From contig CAUJKE010000219.1 of assembly GCA_963205385.1 (NCBI GenBank), positions 1-40,685 of the forward strand: DNA of 40,685 nucleotides, read 5' to 3'. The notes under the pieces are model-generated. The model ran no database searches. It had not been told where the DNA came from and saw only the letters and a program-made list of their open reading frames with translations. Made by a program: the position numbers and the translations under genes. The first letter of the stretch is position 1, and every line of letters begins with the position of its first letter. Of this stretch, positions 20,764 to 28,827 are shown one piece after another. Source of the stretch: Planctomycetota bacterium (GTDB taxonomy: Bacteria > Planctomycetota > Planctomycetia > Pirellulales > Pirellulaceae).

Positions 20764-20902
20764 CTTCTGCCTTATCTCTACATCGCACCAGACTCGCCGG
20801 TCTTATCTTATCCTGTCTTTCCTTCGTGTCTTTGTGCCTCGTGGTTCTAATCGGCCCTTCGCCCCGTCGAGAGACGTCAACGTCGTGCGCGCGACTCCTG
20901 TC
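20764..20902. repeat. Half copy of the CTTCGTG...GTGCC dispersed repeat
   Basis: Around 20818-20850 the sequence reads CCTTCGTGTCTTTGTGCC followed by TCGTGGTTC. It is closely related to the right arm of the inverted repeat at 27502-27528. The rest of the stretch up to the zinc-ribbon gene shows nothing else. Confidence 0.55.
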
Positions 20903-21145
20903 CTAGGCTCCGAGCGACGGGCGCGAGGCGTAGAGCAGGATTCGCCCGCACTGGTTGCATAGTTTGGCTTTCACGGTGCCGCTTTTGGCGACGGTGCGGG
21001 TGAAGAAGCTGGCGGTGGAGTCCGGGGCCGCATACGTCAGTTCGACGTGGCCGGTTCCCTGGCCGGCGCGGGAGGAATCAGTGGCGTCGAGCAGTTTGAT
21101 ATCGTGCAGTTCGCCTTCGCAATCGGGACAGTTGAAACGTTCCAT
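20903..21145 (-). CDS. Small zinc-ribbon protein
   Basis: The protein has 80 residues with two paired-cysteine knuckles, CPDC (6-9) and CNQC (about 63-66), the pattern of a zinc ribbon. Between them is a Ser/Thr-rich beta-like stretch (HVELTYAAPDSTASFFTRTV). There is no signal peptide. The role is unknown; such proteins often bind nucleic acid or act as metal-binding adaptors. It is divergent from the ECF sigma gene across 316 bases, so a shared control region is possible. The start is the only ATG that keeps the first knuckle. Confidence 0.7.
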   Translation of the reverse strand: MERFNCPDCEGELHDIKLLDATDSSRAGQGTGHVELTYAAPDSTASFFTRTVAKSGTVKAKLCNQCGRILLYASRPSLGA

Positions 21146-21461
21146 GCGGTTGCCATTTGTCGGGGTGACGGTTAGTGAACAACCCTATTTTATCGCACGC
21201 AGGGGTGCGCGGCCACACAGCCGAAACACTCGCCCCAGGGACGACTATTGGGATGTTGTCACATTGAAGTCAAGGCGAAATCTACAACAAATGCAGCCTG
21301 CTCGGCCTCCTCAGGCGTTGGTTTCGAGATCAATCCCAAATTTTCCCCTCAACACGCCCCAGCGGAACTCCTCACCTTCCGCGGGGTTGTAATTCTCATG
21401 GCTCGACCATGTTAAACTATCAGGAGTTGTCCCCCACGCTCTCCCCGACGAGGACTGCGGC
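21146..21461. promoter_or_regulatory. Divergent control region between zinc-ribbon and ECF sigma genes
   Basis: No gene is visible here. On the plus strand GGAACT (21364-21369), an 18-base gap and TGTAAT (21388-21393) form a plausible promoter; GGAAC is also the classic ECF -35 motif. A hairpin CATGG-CTCGA-CCATG (21397-21411) follows directly, about 50 bases before the sigma gene start. Both are suggestions from pattern alone. Confidence 0.35.
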
Positions 21462-22127
21462 TTGCCTGCGAGTGAATCCGCGATTGTTCCGAACTACGAG
21501 TTGCTCGACCCTGACGTGCGGCTGATGCTCCAGGTGCGCGATGGCAGCGCGGCGGCGATGGAGCAACTCGTGACGAAGTATCAAGCGCGGCTGCTGACGG
21601 TGCTCGAACATTTAGTGAACAATCGCGAGCTCGCGGAGGATCTTGCGCAAGAGGTCTTCCTGCGAGTGTTTCGCGCCCGCCACAGTTACACGGCCGGGGC
21701 CAAATTTTCGACCTGGCTGTTTACCATTGCCAACAATATTGCCAGCAACGCGCGGCGCGACCGCGCGCGGCGGAAGGAAGTTCGTGTCAACCCTGCGCCC
21801 CCCAACGAGAGCGGCGCCGTGGCGCTCGACCAAATGGCCCTCGCCGCGAGCGGCCTGATGCCGACGCGCCAACTCGATCGGGCGGAGATGGCGGAAGTGG
21901 TGCGGCTAGCGATCGAGAACTTGAGCGAGCGGCAACGCCTGGCCGTCCTGCTTTCCAAGTTCGAGGAGATGAGTTATGCCGATATCGCAGCGACCATGGG
22001 AATGAGCCCGCAAGCCATCAAGTCGCTCCTCTCTCGCGCGCGGGGAAACTTGCGGACGATCCTCGAACCTTACCTGCAAACCGGAGTCAAGCCGACGGTC
22101 GCCGCCGTCGAAAGTGAAGAAGACTAG
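21462..22127 (+). CDS. ECF-family RNA polymerase sigma factor
   Basis: This is an alternative sigma factor that directs RNA polymerase to a stress or signal regulon. It has 221 residues. Region 2 covers about residues 25-95, with DLAQEVFLRVFRARHSY and FSTWLFTIANNIASNARR for core binding and promoter melting. A linker of about 40 residues follows. Region 4 is LSERQRLAVLLSKFEEMSY and DIAATMGMSPQAIKSLLSRA, the helix-turn-helix that reads the -35 box. The start is a TTG at 21462, as no ATG lies upstream in frame before a stop. The anti-sigma gene follows closely in the same direction, so the pair is probably co-transcribed. Confidence 0.92.
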   Translation: MPASESAIVPNYELLDPDVRLMLQVRDGSAAAMEQLVTKYQARLLTVLEHLVNNRELAEDLAQEVFLRVFRARHSYTAGAKFSTWLFTIANNIASNARRDRARRKEVRVNPAPPNESGAVALDQMALAASGLMPTRQLDRAEMAEVVRLAIENLSERQRLAVLLSKFEEMSYADIAATMGMSPQAIKSLLSRARGNLRTILEPYLQTGVKPTVAAVESEED

Positions 22128-22190
22128 TTGCCTGGCAACATCAATATCGTTCAACCTTATAGTGCTGTGCGTGAGCGCGGCCCCTCCACC

Positions 22191-22697
22191 ATGCCCGATG
22201 AAACCACCATCTCTGACGAAGACCGCATCCAGGAAGAACTGGTGGCGTATCTCGATGGCGAACTCGATGATGCCGCGAGCGAGCGCGTCGTGGCGCGGCT
22301 CCGCGGCGATCCCACGTATCGCCAAAAGCTGAACGAAATGCAGGCCACCTGGGACATGCTCGACGAGCTCCCGCGGGCGGAGCCGACGGATTCGTTCACG
22401 CAAAGCACCGTCGAGATGATCGCGCTGACGAGCGAAGCGGAGGCACTCAATACTACGGCCCAGATCGAAGCGTCGCGTCACTGGATGCGACTCGCGCTCG
22501 CGGCGACGGTGCTGCTGGCAGCGCTGGCGGGCTACTATCTCATCGCCCAACGTTTAGATCGTCCTAACCAACAATTGGTGCAAGACCTGCCGGTGATTGA
22601 GAACGTCGATCAATATAGCGTGGTCGAAAATTTGGAGTTCTTGCGCGAACTCGACGCTTCGCAACTGTTCCATGAGGAGCCCAGCGATGTCCCGTAA
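22191..22697 (+). CDS. Membrane anti-sigma factor (probable partner of the preceding sigma)
   Basis: The protein has 168 residues from the ATG at 22191. A TTG directly after the sigma stop (22128) would add 21 residues. The N-terminal part (EELVAYLDGELDDAASERVVARL) resembles the anti-sigma domain fold but lacks the His-Cys-Cys zinc ligands, so it would be a zinc-free version. One membrane helix spans about 105-125 (LALAATVLLAALAGYYLIA). About 45 residues lie outside, ending in ENLEFLRELDASQLF. By position and fold it would hold the sigma factor at the membrane until a signal arrives. The stop overlaps the next gene by 11 bases. Confidence 0.75.
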   Translation: MPDETTISDEDRIQEELVAYLDGELDDAASERVVARLRGDPTYRQKLNEMQATWDMLDELPRAEPTDSFTQSTVEMIALTSEAEALNTTAQIEASRHWMRLALAATVLLAALAGYYLIAQRLDRPNQQLVQDLPVIENVDQYSVVENLEFLRELDASQLFHEEPSDVP

Positions 22698-23862
22698 TCG
22701 CGCGGTGCTAGCGAGCGCTCTGTTGTTGCTGTGCGCAGGCTGGGGGCGCGGCGCGAGGGCAGAGGAAGCGCCGGCGGAGGAAACTCTAGCTGAACGTCGC
22801 GCGCGGATCGCGGCGATGTCGCCTGAGGAAAAGCAGGAGTTGCTGCGCAAGCAGGAGCGCTTTTTAGAGCAGCCGGCCGCCGAACAAGAACGGTTGCGTG
22901 AGCTGCATGACCAACTTCAAGCTTGCCCCGATCGCGCGGAACTGCGGGCGGTGCTCGCGCGGTATTATGCCTGGCGGGCAACGTTGACCTCGGCCGAGAA
23001 AGCGACGCTCGACGACCTGCCGGCGAACCAGCGCATTGCCCACATTCGCGAGTTGATGGAGCGGCAGGAAGAACAGCGGTTTCGCAAGTTGGTGCAAGCG
23101 AATCTAACGCCCGACGATCGCAAGGCCATCTTCGATTGGCTCGGCGAGTTCGTCGACGCCCATCATCAGGCGATCATCGCCACGCTTCCAGAAGAATTTC
23201 GTCCGCGGGACGAGTACGACGAGCGCCAGCGCTGGCAACTGACGTTCGCCCTGTTGCGGCGGTGGTCGCTGGAAGAACCGAAAGAACCAGGCGAAGCCCA
23301 GATGCCGCGCCCGACCGCGGCCGAAGTGCAAACGCTGCTCGATTCGCTCTCAGCGCAAGCGCGAGAATCGATGAAGACTGTGAAAGACCCGAACATGCGG
23401 ATCAAAGTCGCCCAGGAATGGATTCGCGCCGCGATCGTCAGCCGCACGTTGCCGCCGGTCAGCCAGGACGACTTGCGCGAGTTCTATGTCAATCAACTGA
23501 GCGAACTGGATCGCGAACGCCTGGAAGCGCTCTCCGGTGACGAACGACAGCAAGCCCTGCAGCGGTTATACTTCGAGCACAAGTTTCGCCGCGGCGGCGG
23601 ACCTCCCTGGCGCGGCCGCGAGGACGGACGCGGCGGCGGGCGCGGACCTGGACCCGGTCGCGACAACTTTGACCGGCCGCCTGGAACGCCCGGCTCCGGT
23701 CGCGGGCCTGGGCTTGGTCCTGGTTCTGGTCGCGGGCCTGGTCCAGGATTTGGTGGTCCAGGCGGACCACCGCGCGGCGGTGAGCGCGTGCCGCCGGATG
23801 CCCCGCCGGCCGATGCGCCACCAGTCGACGGCCCGCCAGTAGACACGTCACCCCCGGAGTAA
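22687..23862 (+). CDS. Secreted helical protein with Gly/Pro-rich tail (DUF3106-like)
   Basis: The protein has 391 residues from the ATG at 22687. A signal peptide comes first (AVLASALLLLCAGWGRGARA). A helical region rich in Glu, Arg and Gln runs to about 300, with repeats like MSPEEKQELLRKQERFLEQ that resemble DUF3106 proteins. The last 90 residues are low complexity, GRG, GPG and PP repeats ending in PPADAPPVDGPPVDTSPPE. It probably acts in the cell envelope. The gene overlaps the anti-sigma stop, so it belongs to the sigma operon and may be part of its signalling chain. The family assignment is tentative and no enzyme motif is visible. Confidence 0.7.
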   Translation: MSRNRAVLASALLLLCAGWGRGARAEEAPAEETLAERRARIAAMSPEEKQELLRKQERFLEQPAAEQERLRELHDQLQACPDRAELRAVLARYYAWRATLTSAEKATLDDLPANQRIAHIRELMERQEEQRFRKLVQANLTPDDRKAIFDWLGEFVDAHHQAIIATLPEEFRPRDEYDERQRWQLTFALLRRWSLEEPKEPGEAQMPRPTAAEVQTLLDSLSAQARESMKTVKDPNMRIKVAQEWIRAAIVSRTLPPVSQDDLREFYVNQLSELDRERLEALSGDERQQALQRLYFEHKFRRGGGPPWRGREDGRGGGRGPGPGRDNFDRPPGTPGSGRGPGLGPGSGRGPGPGFGGPGGPPRGGERVPPDAPPADAPPVDGPPVDTSPPE

Positions 23863-23869
23863 CAACGCC

Positions 23870-24667
23870 GTGCTGTCCCGCTGCCTGCCGCGATTATGTC
23901 TCCTGTTGTCAGCGCTCGTGCTCGTGTCGTGCAGCGCTAAACCCGCCGGCAACTCCAGCGCAACCGCCGCGGCGTCCACCGTCACGATTTCAGCCGCCGC
24001 GAGTACGCAAGAGATTCTTGCCACGCTCGGGCGGGACTTTTCCGAGCAGCAGCACGCCACGGTGAAGCTTAACACCGGTCCTTCCAGCGGCCTGGCCAAT
24101 CAGATTCTCGAAGGCGCGCCGGCTGACCTGTTCCTCTCCGCTAGTCCCCAGTGGGCTGAGCGGCTCCAAACAGCGGGGCTCGCGGAAACGACCTTCCCCC
24201 TGCTCACCAACAAGCTGGTGCTCATTGTGCCGCGCGGCAATCCGGCCCAGGTGTTCGAGCCCCAGGACTTGCTCACCGAGCGCGTGCACAAAATCGCGCT
24301 GGCCGGCGAACAGGTTCCCGCAGGCAAGTATGCCGATCAAGCTTTGCAAAAGCTGGAGCTCCTGCAACCGCTCACCGCGGATGGTAAAATCGCTCGGGGG
24401 CAAGACGTGCGTGGCGCGCTGAGCTATGTTCAGCGGGGTGAAGCGGAGGCGGGGATCGTGTACGCGACCGATGCCCGCATCACGCCGGAGGTGGAAGTCG
24501 TGTACGAATTGGATCCCGCGCTGCACGAGCCGATCGTGTATGCCTTGGTGCTGCTGACGCACGGCGCCGAGAATCCAACCGCGCGGCAGTACTTCGACTT
24601 CCTCCAGTCCGATACGGCCAACGCAGTTTACACCGCCGCCGGGTTTGAACGCATCGCACTTCCGTAA
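23870..24667 (+). CDS. modA: Molybdate ABC transporter substrate-binding lipoprotein
   Basis: ModA captures molybdate outside the membrane and hands it to ModBC. It has 265 residues from a GTG at 23870. The signal peptide ends in a lipobox LVSC with the lipidated Cys21, so it is membrane-anchored. Family motifs are ISAAASTQEIL, LNTGPSSGLANQILEGAPAD, LVLIVPRGNP, and GIVYATDARI near the C-terminus, which lines the oxyanion pocket. It begins 7 bases after the previous stop, so it may be read from the sigma operon, or have its own promoter within that gene. modB follows 81 bases later. Confidence 0.92.
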   Translation: MLSRCLPRLCLLLSALVLVSCSAKPAGNSSATAAASTVTISAAASTQEILATLGRDFSEQQHATVKLNTGPSSGLANQILEGAPADLFLSASPQWAERLQTAGLAETTFPLLTNKLVLIVPRGNPAQVFEPQDLLTERVHKIALAGEQVPAGKYADQALQKLELLQPLTADGKIARGQDVRGALSYVQRGEAEAGIVYATDARITPEVEVVYELDPALHEPIVYALVLLTHGAENPTARQYFDFLQSDTANAVYTAAGFERIALP

Positions 24668-24673
24668 ACGAGT

Positions 24674-24679
24674 TATAAT
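24674..24679 (+). promoter_or_regulatory. -10-like TATAAT between modA and modB
   Basis: A perfect TATAAT lies 7 bases after the modA stop, but the nearest -35-like box (TTGAAC, 24645) is 23 bases away, too far for a normal promoter. In the same gap CTCGC-GCGGA-GCGAG could fold. I see no clear molybdenum-cofactor riboswitch. Confidence 0.25.
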
Positions 24680-24748
24680 AGTCCTCACACTCCGCATCAG
24701 GATCGTCTCGCGCGGAGCGAGAGGGTTACTCACCAGGCAAGCGACTCC

Positions 24749-25441
24749 ATGACGCCGGCTCAATGGCAAACGATCATCCTGACGCTGCTCGTCGCCACGA
24801 CGGCGGTGGTCGCGAGCTTGCCGGTGGCGATTGGCGTCGGCTGGCTACTCGCGAAGCAACAGTTTCCCGGCAAATACCTGGTCGAAACGGTCGTCAATCT
24901 GCCGCTCGTGATGCCGCCGGTTGTGACCGGTTATCTGTTGCTGGTCGCCTTTGGGCGGCGCGGCGTGCTCGGGCCTTGGCTCGAAGCGGCGCTGGGGCTC
25001 CGCTTTGTGTTTGACTGGAAGGGGGCGGCGCTGGCCTCGGCCGTGGTCGGCTTTCCGCTGATGGTGCGTCCGATCCGGCAAGCGTTCGCCGCGGTCGACG
25101 AGCGCCTGATCCACGCCGCCCGTTCGCTCGGCGCTAAACCGTGGGACGCCTTCTGGCATGTGACGCTCCCGCTTGCCTTGCCTGGCGTTCTCAGCGGCAG
25201 CGTGCTGGCGTTCGCGCGGAGCATGGGCGAGTTCGGCGCCACGATCATGATCGCCGGCAACATCCCCGGCGAGACGCGCACCATTTCGCTCTATGTCTAT
25301 TCGCAACTCGACGCGCCCGGCGGTTTCGTGAACGCCTATCCGATGATTCTCATCTCCATCGCGATCGCCGCCCTCGCGCTGTTCGCAGGCGACGTGCTTG
25401 ATCGTTATGGCCAGCGGCGTTTACTCGGGACGGGTGCGTGA
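24749..25441 (+). CDS. modB: Molybdate ABC transporter permease
   Basis: This is the membrane channel of the molybdate importer. It has 230 residues, the usual length, and five to six helices. The cytoplasmic EAA loop that docks on the ATPase reads HAARSLGAKPWDAFWHVTLP and is complete. The segment GEFGATIMIAGNIPGETRTI is strongly typical of ModB. The ATG at 24749 follows modA after 81 bases, and modC starts 3 bases after the stop, so B and C are certainly co-transcribed. Confidence 0.95.
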   Translation: MTPAQWQTIILTLLVATTAVVASLPVAIGVGWLLAKQQFPGKYLVETVVNLPLVMPPVVTGYLLLVAFGRRGVLGPWLEAALGLRFVFDWKGAALASAVVGFPLMVRPIRQAFAAVDERLIHAARSLGAKPWDAFWHVTLPLALPGVLSGSVLAFARSMGEFGATIMIAGNIPGETRTISLYVYSQLDAPGGFVNAYPMILISIAIAALALFAGDVLDRYGQRRLLGTGA

Positions 25442-25444
25442 CGC

Positions 25445-26068
25445 ATGCCGCTGCTGTCCTTCGCTTGCCAGTTTCGTTATCCCTCGGGATTCTCGCTCGA
25501 CTTCGCCTTTAGCGCCGAGCGCGGCCTGACCGCCCTGGTCGGACCTTCCGGCTCCGGCAAGACGACGACGCTGCATTTAATCGCCGGCTTATTGCAACCG
25601 CAAGCGGGACGAATCGCGCTCGGCGAGCGCGTCCTCTTTGATGCCCGCGCGCGTGTTAACCTGCCGATGGAACAGCGCCGCGTGGGCCTGGTTTTTCAAG
25701 ACTATCAACTATTCCCGCATCTCTCGGTCGCCAGCAACTTGCGGTTCGGACTGCGGCGCTCGCACACAAACCAGCTCGATTTCAACCATCTGGTGGAAGT
25801 GCTGGAACTGGGCCCGCTGCTGCATCGCTATCCCCACGCTTTAAGTGGCGGACAAAAACAGCGTGTCGCCTTGGGACGGGCGATCGCCGCCAATCCGGCG
25901 ATTCTCTTGCTGGACGAACCGGTCAGCGCGCTGGATGAAGACCTCAAGGCCAGCGTCTGGCGCTACCTCGTGCAAAGCCTGCAAGAGTTCCCGATCCCGA
26001 CGCTCCTGATCACGCACGACCGGCAAAGCATCGCAATGCTCGACGCCCGCGTCATCCCCATGCCGTAA
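25445..26068 (+). CDS. modC: Molybdate ABC transporter ATP-binding protein, short form
   Basis: ModC hydrolyses ATP to drive molybdate import. All nucleotide-binding parts are present: Walker A GPSGSGKTT, Q-loop VFQDYQLFPHL, signature LSGGQKQRVALGRA, Walker B ILLLDEP and the switch His in LITHDRQS. At 207 residues it stops soon after the H-loop. It lacks the C-terminal molybdate-binding MOP/TOBE domain of about 140 residues found in the E. coli type. The clean stop and good context suggest a natural short form, not a truncation. A hairpin follows directly. Confidence 0.92.
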   Translation: MPLLSFACQFRYPSGFSLDFAFSAERGLTALVGPSGSGKTTTLHLIAGLLQPQAGRIALGERVLFDARARVNLPMEQRRVGLVFQDYQLFPHLSVASNLRFGLRRSHTNQLDFNHLVEVLELGPLLHRYPHALSGGQKQRVALGRAIAANPAILLLDEPVSALDEDLKASVWRYLVQSLQEFPIPTLLITHDRQSIAMLDARVIPMP

Positions 26069-26086
26069 GAGCGCGCACCAGCGCTC
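26069..26086 (+). terminator. Hairpin directly after modC
   Basis: GAGCGC (26069-26074) pairs with GCGCTC (26081-26086) across a 6-base loop, starting at the base after the stop codon and followed by GATTT. It is a plausible weak terminator of the mod operon. Confidence 0.4.
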
Positions 26087-26160
26087 GATTTGCAATTGCG
26101 GCGCCGCGCGAAAACAACTCGCTCCCGCGCATGCTGTTTCAGTTCGTGTTAGCGACAGGG

Positions 26161-26189
26161 TTGCAAATCCCTTCGCGTGTTACAATTAT
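26161..26189 (+). promoter_or_regulatory. Possible promoter for the BrkB-family gene
   Basis: TTGCAA (26161-26166), 17 bases, AATTAT (26184-26189), each four of six consensus bases. It lies in an AT-rich stretch just upstream of the gene. Confidence 0.3.
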
Positions 26190-26226
26190 GTTTATTCCTG
26201 TTCTCTATCGATAAAGCTGAACACGC

Positions 26227-27147
26227 ATGAACTTGCTCAAAACCGTGTGGTCGCGGTTCCTGGTCGATGATTGCCCGACGATGGCCGCGGCTTTGGCGTA
26301 CTACACTCTTTTTGCGCTGCCACCGTTGCTGTACTTGCTGCTGACGATCGTGGCTTACGGCATGTCGCTGGCATACGGCGCCGATCACGCCCACGATAAG
26401 GCGCAGGACTTTATCGCGGCGCAGGCGGGGCAATTGATTGGCAACGAAGCGGCGGCGGGTGTGATCACGAACATCTTGGAGCGAAACCAGGCCCAAGGCG
26501 GCGTGTGGTGGAAATCCGTGATCAGCGTGCTCGGCATTCTGTTTGGCGCCACCGGGGTCGTCGCGGCCGTTCAAACCTCGCTCAATCGAGTCTGGCAGGT
26601 CGAACCGGACCCGGATACAGGCGGCGTCAAGAACTTCATTTTCAAACGCCTGCTGTCGTTCGCCATGATACTCGGCCTTGGATTTCTGCTCTTGGTTTCG
26701 ATGGTCGTTTCGGCCGTGCTGGCCGCGGTTGGCTCGCAGGTGGGTGGCTGGCTGGGAATGGAAAAAGCAATCGTCGCGGGGGTGAATTATATCGTCATCT
26801 TCCTGGTGACGATCGTGGTATTCGCATCGCTACTGAAGTTCATGCCGGATGCCAAGATCGAGTGGAAAGACGTTTGGCTGGGGGCGCTTGCAACAGCAGT
26901 GCTGTTCTCGGTGGGGCGACTCGCGATGGAACTGTACTTCGCCAACTCGCATCCCGGCGCTCAGCTCGGCAGCGCGGCGGCGTCCTTGGCGGTCTTGTTG
27001 GTGTGGGTTTACTACACCTCCATGATTGTCCTGCTAGGCGCCGAGTTTACGCGGGCATGGGCCAACAGCCACGGTCGCGGGGCATGCCCTGAACCGGGTG
27101 CAGTCAGAGTAGAACAAAAGATCGTAAAGAACGAAGCCCAAAGCTGA
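26227..27147 (+). CDS. YihY/BrkB-family inner membrane protein
   Basis: The protein has 306 residues and about six membrane helices. Family motifs are MAAALAYYTLFALPPLLYL near the N-terminus, FGATGVVAAVQTSLNRVW, LLKFMPDAKIEWKDVWLGA, and GSAAASLAVLLVWVYYTSM near the C-terminus. The family is often mislabelled ribonuclease BN. Its true role is uncertain, with transporter-like and envelope roles proposed. The charged tail (about residues 285-306) is unique. It stands alone between the mod operon and a repeat-bearing spacer. Confidence 0.9.
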   Translation: MNLLKTVWSRFLVDDCPTMAAALAYYTLFALPPLLYLLLTIVAYGMSLAYGADHAHDKAQDFIAAQAGQLIGNEAAAGVITNILERNQAQGGVWWKSVISVLGILFGATGVVAAVQTSLNRVWQVEPDPDTGGVKNFIFKRLLSFAMILGLGFLLLVSMVVSAVLAAVGSQVGGWLGMEKAIVAGVNYIVIFLVTIVVFASLLKFMPDAKIEWKDVWLGALATAVLFSVGRLAMELYFANSHPGAQLGSAAASLAVLLVWVYYTSMIVLLGAEFTRAWANSHGRGACPEPGAVRVEQKIVKNEAQS

Positions 27148-27903
27148 TTCGCCAGATGCAGGAAAAAGGACCGGCATCATCCATTTCCGCCAGCGTGCCG
27201 CAAAAAGCGATTTTGCCCATCGTTGCCGTTGGTGGTCAGGATTGGAAGTCCCTTCGCCCGGTTGAATCATGCCGTCCTTGTTCGTTAGGACTCGATGGGG
27301 CGATCAGGTTGATTCGGAATTTCACGCAGGGAAAAAGAACCACTAAGGCACGAAGGCACGAAGAAAAGACAAGACAAGACGAGCATGATGAAATGTATAG
27401 ATTAGGCAGCAAAGAGTTCTTTCGATTCTGTCCGTGCTGCCGCCTTCGCGTATTCTCGATATCTTCAGCATCCATGCTTCCTTCTCTTCTTCTTCCGTCT
27501 CCTTCGTGCCCTTTGTGACTTCGTGGTAAACCCGTCTTCGCGGGGTTGCCAGCAACAGATCATTCCTTTTTCCCTCGCATCCAGCTTGTCTGAATGGTGA
27601 GGCTGACGAGGTACTAATCGCGTTGCATCTTTATTTTCCGTAGGCCCCGTAGGAGCTAGGCGGAGATGGGATCGTGGTTTTTAACTGGCGTGAAAATCGG
27701 GCGCTCATTTCTTGCTGGCGTCTTGAGGCCGCGGGCCGGCGGAATGCTGCCGAGGGTCGTTGTAATCCGCGCAATGCGCAGACCCTGCGCGGACGTTGCG
27801 ATGCGCCGTCGGCATTGGCGTTACTGTGAGCTATGGTTGCTTGGTTCAGCGCTAGCACTTTGCGGCGCGCCGGAGAAACTGTGTGCCCGCGGCGAGGAAC
27901 GCC
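27148..27903. other. Long spacer after the BrkB-family gene
   Basis: No gene is supported here. Near 27163 it carries a degenerate piece of the AAAAGGACAGGCATCAT repeat seen at 20056, and at 27338-27528 an inverted-repeat element. The rest (27529-27880) shows no pattern I can name. Frames in it are short and of chance composition. Confidence 0.5.
27338..27528. repeat. Inverted-repeat element with AACCACTAAGGCACGAAGG arms
   Basis: The left arm is AACCACTAAGGCACGAAGG plus CACGAAG (27338-27363), and the right arm, around CCTTCGTGCCCTTTGTGACT and TCGTGGT (27502-27528), is its imperfect inverse. The interior of about 140 bp is non-coding. A similar right arm occurs alone at about 20818-20850, so it is a dispersed family, perhaps a small non-autonomous element. 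Confidence 0.6.
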
Positions 27904-28812
27904 ATGCAACGACAGCTACAATGCGCGCTGACCCTAGTGGCGGCGATTTTCCTGGGTGCGCCAATCAGCGCGAGCGCGGCGTCTCCGCCAACGTTGCCGG
28001 CGACGAGCGGTCTGGAACGCTACCATGACGATGAGCGACAGTTCTCGCTCGAACTCCCCGCAGGCTGGACGGTCGTGTCGCCTGAGGCGTTGCGCGCGCG
28101 GCCGCTGACGGAGCTCGAGATTCCGCACGAGTTGGCCTTTCGCCCGAGCGAGAAGTCGCCGGGGCTGAGCGGTTACGTGCTGGTTGAAAACTTGCCGCGC
28201 GATCCCGAGTTGACCAGCTACGCAGACCTCGAGGCGGACTTGCTGAAGGGGCGGGAAGTCGCCGATATTGACGCCGGCGGCCCGCTCGAGCGCACGATTC
28301 TGCGTTTGCCCTACGACCAAGCAGGCGTCGATTCGAACCGGCAGCGGGTGATTTTGCGGCGAATCCTTGAAACGCCTGCCGAGCGCGGCGCAGGCAATAA
28401 AGTCGTCGTCATCTCAGCCTTGCACATTGGCAAAGAGCGCACGATTGGCTTGCACTGCTGCGCGACGCCGGAGACGTTCGCCAAACACCTCAAGCTATTT
28501 GTGCACCTGGTGGATTCCTTCGAGTTCGATCCGCCTCACAGCTTTGCGGCGCAATCGGAAACGGCGGCGGATCAGGATGCCCCAAGCACGTTGGCGGCCC
28601 CCGCGTTTGCCGCTCCTCAACTTGCGATTTGGGTGTTGCTCGGGATGTTGACGCTGCTGGGATGTTTTATCGGCGGCATGATCTTCGTTCGCCCGCGCAA
28701 GCGCCGCGGACCGGCGGAGCACCAGCACGGCGTCAACATTCGCCAGGGGACATCGACCTCGGCCGCGGCGAGCTTGCTGCAAGGGCCCGACGCGGTGAGC
28801 AAGCATAAGTGA
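27904..28812 (+). CDS. Secreted, membrane-anchored protein (PsbP/DcrB-like fold possible), unknown function
   Basis: The protein has 302 residues from the ATG at 27904, which has GAGGA upstream. A signal peptide (LTLVAAIFLGAPISASA) is followed by an outside domain that begins RYHDDERQFSLELPAGWTV, the usual opening of PsbP/DcrB-like domains, and runs to about 205. After a Pro/Ala linker there is one C-terminal membrane helix (about 240-262) and a basic tail. It is probably held in the inner membrane facing outward. A pair of cysteines in HCCATPETF is notable. It converges with dnaB, with 15 bases between the stops. No enzymatic motif is seen. Confidence 0.65.
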   Translation: MQRQLQCALTLVAAIFLGAPISASAASPPTLPATSGLERYHDDERQFSLELPAGWTVVSPEALRARPLTELEIPHELAFRPSEKSPGLSGYVLVENLPRDPELTSYADLEADLLKGREVADIDAGGPLERTILRLPYDQAGVDSNRQRVILRRILETPAERGAGNKVVVISALHIGKERTIGLHCCATPETFAKHLKLFVHLVDSFEFDPPHSFAAQSETAADQDAPSTLAAPAFAAPQLAIWVLLGMLTLLGCFIGGMIFVRPRKRRGPAEHQHGVNIRQGTSTSAAASLLQGPDAVSKHK

Positions 28813-28827
28813 CGCGCGGCAGCGCAC

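Noticed and set aside
20544..20788. Short frames on both strands inside the palindromic element
   Set aside because: They run through hairpins and have no sign of coding. The palindromes explain their mirrored residues.
24668..24748. Molybdenum-cofactor riboswitch between modA and modB
   Set aside because: The gap of 81 bases is too short and lacks the conserved motifs; only a small hairpin is present.
27156..27518. 120-codon frame in the spacer after the BrkB-family gene
   Set aside because: It spans the inverted-repeat element and has low-complexity, unnatural residues.
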